Origin: an uncultured Agathobacter sp.
GTDB lineage: Bacteria > Bacillota > Clostridia > Lachnospirales > Lachnospiraceae
Length of the DNA: 64,000 bases
Assembly (NCBI GenBank): GCA_910587655.1
Contig: CAJUND010000006.1
Span: 100,829-164,828, forward strand
Reading direction: 5' to 3'
Part shown: one piece after another, positions 59,532-64,000 of the stretch
Layout: each line of letters opens with the position of its first letter
Numbering within the stretch: position 1 is the first letter of the stretch
The notes under the pieces: generated by a model
The model's database searches: none
The model's input: the letters and a program-made list of their open reading frames with translations, nothing else
What the model was told of the DNA's origin: nothing
Position numbers and translations under genes: made by a program

Positions 59532-61979
59532 TTGAAATCATATACTGACCAGGCGAAAAAAGCATTAAATTATGCAAACCGCCTGTCGAAATCCAGCGGC
59601 TGCGGCTATGTTGGGACAGAACATATTCTTGCCGGATTACTCAAGGAGGGAAAAGGCGTTGCCGCAGAAGTGCTTGCTGCAAACAATGTGGAGCTTGGGC
59701 AGCTGCAGCAGCTGATCGACGAACTGGTTGCAATCGGGGAGGAAATTGTTGTTGCGGACCGTGACGGATATTCCCCGCGTACACAGATGGTACTGGACCG
59801 TGCTGATGAAATTGCAGAGCGTTTTTCCTGTGAAGAAACAGGAACCGAGCATCTGCTGCTGTCCATTGTCAAAGAAGGGGACTGCGCGGCATCCCGCCTG
59901 TTAAACACCATGGGGGCAAACCTGCAGAAGCTTTTTGTGGATATTCTGGCTGCCATGGGGGAAGATCCGGCGCAGTACCGCGATGAAATCCAGCGCGGCA
60001 GAATTGAGAGCAGCTCTTCGGCAACGCCGACCCTGGACCAGTATTCCAGGGACCTGACAGCAATGGCAAAAGCAGGACTGTTAGATCCCGTGATTGGCAG
60101 GGCGCGGGAGACAGCGCGTGTTATCCAGATTCTCTGCCGGCGCGGAAAAAACAATCCGTGCCTGATTGGGGAACCGGGCGTGGGAAAAACCGCAATTGTG
60201 GAAGGAATTGCACAGAGTCTTGTCAATGGAACCGTGCCTGACATTGTTGCCGGAAAAAGACTGGTATCACTTGATATGTCAGGTCTTGTGGCAAAATCCA
60301 AATACCGCGGGGAATTTGAGGAGCGGATAAAAAAAGTAATCAGTGAAGTGGCAGCGGCAAAAGACGTCATGCTTTTTATAGACGAACTTCATACCATTAT
60401 TGGCGCAGGCGGCGCGGAAGGTGCGCTGGATGCATCAAATATTTTAAAGCCTGCGCTGGCGAGGGGAGAGGTTCAGGTGATTGGTGCCACCACCATTGAG
60501 GAATACCGCAAATACGTGGAAAAAGACGCAGCGCTTGAACGCCGTTTCCAGCCGGTACAGGTATCAGAACCGACAGAGGAAGAAACCGTCCAGATACTGA
60601 AGGGACTGCGCGGCATCTATGAAAGGCACCATCATGTTGATATCACGGATGAAGGTCTGGAAGCAGCGGTACATTTGTCCAGCCGTTATGTAAATGACCG
60701 TTTTCTGCCGGACAAAGCGATTGATTTAATGGATGAATCAGCAGCAAAGGTGAAACTTCATATGGTGCGTGATTCCGGTGAAATTACTGATCTCAGACAG
60801 GAAATAAAACAGCTGAATTTGAGAATTGAGGATGCACTCCGTGAAGGTGATATAGAACAGGCACGTGTGCTGAAAGAAGAAAAAGAAAAATTAAATGCAT
60901 CCTGGGAAAAGTTAGCACGTAAGAACCAGCGTTCAACGAAAAGCAGAAAACCGGTAGTCGGGGAAAATGAAATTGCCGATGTGGTTGCAGAATGGACCAA
61001 AATTCCAGTCAGCAGACTGACAGAGAGCGAGGCAGAGCGTCTGGGAAAACTCGAAGAGACACTGCATAAGCGTGTTATCGGCCAGCATGAGGCGGTGTCT
61101 GCCGTGGCGCGTGCAGTAAGGAGAGGACGCGTCGGATTAAAAGATCCGGGGCGGCCAATTGGTTCATTCCTGTTTTTAGGACCGACCGGAGTGGGAAAAA
61201 CAGAAGTGTCAAAAGCCCTGGCAGAAGCAGTATTTGGAAATGAGGAGTCCATGATACGTGTGGATATGTCCGAGTATATGGAAAAACACAGCGTATCCAA
61301 AATGATAGGCTCACCGCCGGGATATGTCGGGCATGAGGACGGCGGACAGCTTTCCGAAAAAGTCCGCAGAAATCCTTATTCCGTGATACTGTTTGATGAA
61401 ATCGAAAAAGCGCATCCTGACGTTTTCAACATTCTGCTGCAGGTACTGGACGACGGGCATATTACCGATGCCCAGGGACGCAAGGTAGACTTTAAAAATA
61501 CAATTATCATCATGACAAGCAATGCCGGGGCACAGTCCATCATTGAGCCGAAAAAACTTGGTTTCGGGGTAAAAGAGGATGAAAAGCAGGATTACGAAGT
61601 CATGAAAAACAGCGTAATGGAAGAAGTGAAACGTATATTCAAGCCGGAATTTTTAAACCGTATTGATGAAACAATTGTATTCCGTGTGCTGAACAGAACA
61701 GACCTGAAACAGATTGTGACACTTATGACCGCTGAGCTGCAGGAACGCTGTAAAAACCAGCTCCAGCTTGAACTTGTGGTCAGGGATGCTGCTAAAAACC
61801 TGATTGTGGAAGAGGCCTATGATAAAAAATACGGCGCAAGACCGCTGCGGCGGAAAATACAGGATGAAATAGAAGACCGTATTGCGGAACAGATGATAAA
61901 GGGAGAAATTAAATCAGGTTCCCATATCATAGTTACTACAAAGAACAAGGAAATCGTTGTCACAAAAGCGGACGTGTGA
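59532..61979 (+). CDS. clpC: ATP-dependent Clp protease ATP-binding subunit ClpC
   Basis: 815 residues. N-terminal repeat domain (YTDQAKKALNYANRL), first AAA module (GEPGVGKTAIVEGIAQSL, Walker B FIDELHTI), UVR motif (LREGDIEQARVLKEEKEKL), second AAA module (GPTGVGKTEVSKALAEAV). It unfolds proteins for ClpP, with MecA (encoded at 32368) as probable adaptor. The start is a TTG after AGGAGG. The usual neighbours ctsR, mcsA and mcsB are absent here. A promoter for the next gene lies across its stop codon. Confidence 0.96.
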   Translation: MKSYTDQAKKALNYANRLSKSSGCGYVGTEHILAGLLKEGKGVAAEVLAANNVELGQLQQLIDELVAIGEEIVVADRDGYSPRTQMVLDRADEIAERFSCEETGTEHLLLSIVKEGDCAASRLLNTMGANLQKLFVDILAAMGEDPAQYRDEIQRGRIESSSSATPTLDQYSRDLTAMAKAGLLDPVIGRARETARVIQILCRRGKNNPCLIGEPGVGKTAIVEGIAQSLVNGTVPDIVAGKRLVSLDMSGLVAKSKYRGEFEERIKKVISEVAAAKDVMLFIDELHTIIGAGGAEGALDASNILKPALARGEVQVIGATTIEEYRKYVEKDAALERRFQPVQVSEPTEEETVQILKGLRGIYERHHHVDITDEGLEAAVHLSSRYVNDRFLPDKAIDLMDESAAKVKLHMVRDSGEITDLRQEIKQLNLRIEDALREGDIEQARVLKEEKEKLNASWEKLARKNQRSTKSRKPVVGENEIADVVAEWTKIPVSRLTESEAERLGKLEETLHKRVIGQHEAVSAVARAVRRGRVGLKDPGRPIGSFLFLGPTGVGKTEVSKALAEAVFGNEESMIRVDMSEYMEKHSVSKMIGSPPGYVGHEDGGQLSEKVRRNPYSVILFDEIEKAHPDVFNILLQVLDDGHITDAQGRKVDFKNTIIIMTSNAGAQSIIEPKKLGFGVKEDEKQDYEVMKNSVMEEVKRIFKPEFLNRIDETIVFRVLNRTDLKQIVTLMTAELQERCKNQLQLELVVRDAAKNLIVEEAYDKKYGARPLRRKIQDEIEDRIAEQMIKGEIKSGSHIIVTTKNKEIVVTKADV

Positions 61980-61985
61980 TATAAT
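61957..61985 (+). promoter_or_regulatory. Promoter for the small protein and radA, across the clpC stop
   Basis: TTGTCA, 17 bases, TATAAT with an extended TG; the -35 is inside clpC. The next gene starts at 62042. Confidence 0.8.
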
Positions 61986-62041
61986 AACAAAAAACATAAC
62001 GAAAATCATAAATTGAGCATAAATACACAGGAGGATAAATC

Positions 62042-62455
62042 ATGGCTGCAATCAGTGAATTGATTCGTACGGAAGGAGACGGAACTATCAGTTTTGGGGA
62101 TTATACCCTGGCTGCAAAAGCCAAACTTGACAATTATGAATTCAGCGGGGATATGTACAAGGTAAAGACCTTTAAGGAAATCACCAAATTAGAACGTAAC
62201 GGACTTTTTGTATACGAATCCGTGCCGGGAACTGCAGTTACCAGCTTTCAGCAGGATGAAAATACAGTTGCATTTACCGTGGAGGGACCGGAAGATGCAC
62301 AGATTACACTGGAGCTGGCAGAAGAAACCGAATACGAGATTTCCATTGCCGGAAAATCTGCAGGCACCATGAAAACAAATCTTGGAGGCAAGCTGAGTTT
62401 AAGCGTGGAACTTGAAGGTGCAGATACCGTGGAAATTAAAGTAGAAAAGAGATAA
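62042..62455 (+). CDS. Conserved-looking 137-residue protein of unknown function
   Basis: I cannot assign a function. No signal peptide or membrane helix. The N-terminal half (MAAISELIRTEGDGTISFGD, FSGDMYKVKTFKEIT) is mixed and the C-terminal half (DAQITLELAEETEYEISIAG, LSVELEGADTVEIKVEK) predicts beta strands. Highly acidic. Preceded by its own promoter and AGGAGG, and ending two bases before radA, so it is probably cotranscribed with radA. Confidence 0.75.
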   Translation: MAAISELIRTEGDGTISFGDYTLAAKAKLDNYEFSGDMYKVKTFKEITKLERNGLFVYESVPGTAVTSFQQDENTVAFTVEGPEDAQITLELAEETEYEISIAGKSAGTMKTNLGGKLSLSVELEGADTVEIKVEKR

Positions 62456-62457
62456 CT

Positions 62458-63828
62458 ATGGCAAAAACAAAAACAAGTGCTTTTTTTTGCCAGAGCTGTG
62501 GATACGAGTCAGTCAAATGGATGGGTCAGTGTCCGGGTTGTAAAGAGTGGAACAGTTTTGTTGAGGAGCTGGTTGACCGGAAGTCGCTTAGTACTTCCGG
62601 TAAGCTGAAACCTGCTTCCGGTGCAAAGCCTGTTCCACTTTCTGCAATTCATGCCCTGGATGAAGAACGCGTAAGTACATCCATGCCGGAACTGGACCGT
62701 GTACTCGGGGGCGGAATTGTAAAAGGTTCCCTGGTCCTGATTGGCGGCGACCCTGGAATCGGAAAGTCCACGCTGCTTCTGCAGGTTTGCAGGAACCTGG
62801 CGGCAAAAGAAATATCCGTGTTATATGTTTCCGGAGAGGAATCCCTTCAGCAGATTAAGCTTCGTGCGGAGCGTATCGGTTCATTTACAGATAAACTCAC
62901 ACTTTTATGTGAAACAGACCTTGACAGCATTCGCGGCGTCATTGAGCAGGGAAAGCCTGAAATTGTTGTAATAGACAGTATCCAGACCATGTTCCACGAC
63001 AGCATAGCATCAGCGCCGGGCAGTGTATCGCAGGTACGGGAAGCAACAGCAGTCTTGATGCAGATTGCAAAAGGGATGGGGATATCCATATTTATTGTCG
63101 GGCATGTTACCAAGGAAGGCGTGGTTGCGGGACCGCGTGTCCTGGAGCATATGGTTGATACCGTGCTTTATTTTGAGGGCGACAGGCATGAAAGTTACCG
63201 GATTCTGCGCGGAGTAAAAAACCGTTTCGGTTCAACCAATGAAATCGGCGTATTTGAAATGCGCACAGAGGGACTGGCGGAAGTGGAAAACGCATCTGAA
63301 TATATGCTGAGCGGTAAACCCAAAGATGCCTCCGGTTCTGTGGTTGCCTGTTCCGTGGAAGGCACGCGTCCGGTACTTCTGGAAATACAGGCCCTGGTCT
63401 GCCACAGCTATTTCAACAATCCCAGACGTACAGCAACCGGTACGGATTTTAACCGTGTGAACCTGTTAATGGCGGTTCTGGAAAAACGGCTGGGCATGCA
63501 GCTTTCCGACTGCGATGCCTATGTAAATATTGCGGGGGGAATCCGGATGAATGAACCGGCAATAGACCTTGGCATTGTACTTGCAATTATTTCAAGCAAA
63601 CTGGATCTGACCATTGACGAGCATATGATCTGCTTCGGGGAAGTCGGGTTAAGCGGGGAAGTGCGCGGCGTCAGCATGGCAGAGCAGCGTATACAGGAAG
63701 CTGCAAAACTGGGTTTTTCGACCTGCATCCTGCCCGAAGTTTGTAAAAATGCAGTCCACGGGACTGAGGGAATCCGTTTAATCGGTGTGTCAAATGTAAA
63801 AGAAGCCCTCCAGGTAATCAGCCATTAA
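62458..63828 (+). CDS. radA: DNA repair protein RadA
   Basis: 456 residues. N-terminal four-cysteine zinc finger (FFCQSCGYESVKWMGQCPGC), RecA-like ATPase with Walker A GGDPGIGKSTLLLQ and the RadA signature KNRFGSTNEIGVFEM, C-terminal Lon-like domain. It processes recombination intermediates. It follows the small unknown gene after two bases without its own ribosome-binding site, so coupling is likely. Confidence 0.96.
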   Translation: MAKTKTSAFFCQSCGYESVKWMGQCPGCKEWNSFVEELVDRKSLSTSGKLKPASGAKPVPLSAIHALDEERVSTSMPELDRVLGGGIVKGSLVLIGGDPGIGKSTLLLQVCRNLAAKEISVLYVSGEESLQQIKLRAERIGSFTDKLTLLCETDLDSIRGVIEQGKPEIVVIDSIQTMFHDSIASAPGSVSQVREATAVLMQIAKGMGISIFIVGHVTKEGVVAGPRVLEHMVDTVLYFEGDRHESYRILRGVKNRFGSTNEIGVFEMRTEGLAEVENASEYMLSGKPKDASGSVVACSVEGTRPVLLEIQALVCHSYFNNPRRTATGTDFNRVNLLMAVLEKRLGMQLSDCDAYVNIAGGIRMNEPAIDLGIVLAIISSKLDLTIDEHMICFGEVGLSGEVRGVSMAEQRIQEAAKLGFSTCILPEVCKNAVHGTEGIRLIGVSNVKEALQVISH

Positions 63829-63873
63829 GCCATAAATGATATATATTACATAAAAAACAGAAAATTTAGACAA

Positions 63874-63918
63874 TTTGTCGAAAAAACGCTAATTGAATTA
63901 CTTTTGCAATTTGTCGAA
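63874..63918 (+). promoter_or_regulatory. Two perfect Spo0A boxes
   Basis: TTTGTCGAA at 63874-63882 and again at 63910-63918, same orientation, 36 bases apart. TGTCGAA is the Spo0A box of Bacillus and Clostridium. The second box ends seven bases before the -35 of the promoter below, so Spo0A binding could activate or repress it. Confidence 0.75.
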
Positions 63919-63925
63919 ATAATGG

Positions 63926-63954
63926 TTGACTTTGGGAATTGTGCGTGCTATTAT
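63926..63954 (+). promoter_or_regulatory. Promoter of a gene that continues beyond the window
   Basis: TTGACT, 17 bases, TATTAT. GGGGACGGA and an ATG at 63991-63996 follow, but too little sequence remains to call a gene. Confidence 0.7.
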
Positions 63955-64000
63955 AACAAAGCTGACTGATTCAGCAGGGGACGGAAAGCAGACATGCAGC

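Overview
The window is one 64-kb stretch of a low-to-mid GC Firmicute chromosome. Gene order and protein character point to the Clostridia, most likely family Lachnospiraceae. The evidence is the priA-def-fmt-rsmB-rlmN-prpC-prkC-rsgA-rpe-thiN and cysS-mrnC-rlmB-sigH clusters, a clpC/radA neighbourhood, DUF4230 proteins, a YlmC/YmxH protein and a cytosolic BMP-domain protein. Two perfect Spo0A boxes at the right edge and a sigH gene suggest a spore-former. A sigma-D type promoter and a CheY/CheC pair suggest motility. Species assignment is not possible from the sequence alone.

Layout. 1-6640: tetrapyrrole operon (hemB end, hemL, two DUF4230 membrane or lipoproteins, hemA, hemC, cobA-hemD fusion). 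6634-18558: tightly packed priA to thiN operon (replication restart, formyl-Met handling, rRNA methylation, Ser/Thr kinase and phosphatase, ribosome GTPase). 18620-22444: ychF, ymxH, nrdR, yqeG, rpiB, efp. 22467-28325: HD-GYP/GGDEF protein coupled to a HAD plus guanylate-kinase-like fusion, then metY and pta. 28386-33073: ispF, cysS, mrnC, rlmB, sigH, mecA. 33244-34185: leftward cheC-cheY. 34352-38131: cytosolic BMP-domain protein, phosphoesterase, tRNA-Thr, 8-oxoG glycosylase. 38202-39573: leftward calcium-binding-like protein with a sigma-D type promoter and a leader terminator. 39699-45089: AgrC/AgrA-like two-component system and two ABC exporter genes; the regulator carries a frameshift and the first exporter an in-frame amber codon. 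45150-51004: S1 protein, lytic transglycosylase, lysA, AraC regulator, tRNA-Leu, GNAT, a small XRE regulator and an unknown protein. 51113-59509: cell-envelope cluster (LtaS-like sulfatase, YfhO, polyprenol glycosyltransferase, dockerin-bearing glucosaminidase, membrane-anchored cohesin protein). 59532-63828: clpC, an unknown small protein, radA. The window ends in a Spo0A-box promoter.

How parts work together. mecA and clpC encode adaptor and unfoldase of the same protease system. prpC and prkC are an opposed phosphatase and kinase pair. The dockerin enzyme and cohesin anchor are adjacent and probably bind each other at the cell surface. The heme genes are enough for glutamyl-tRNA to uroporphyrinogen III and precorrin-2.

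Most unusual. Three unrelated genes (rpiB, the second ABC exporter, the XRE regulator) carry the same structured leader: a purine-rich AAAGAAAGG block, a GC-rich hairpin with matching arms, RTGGTR, exactly six bases, then ATG. Three other dispersed repeat types are present: clusters of GCGAAGC mini-hairpins, a long cruciform-like repeat with a deleted copy behind efp, and a 162-bp inverted-repeat element next to the decayed exporter locus.
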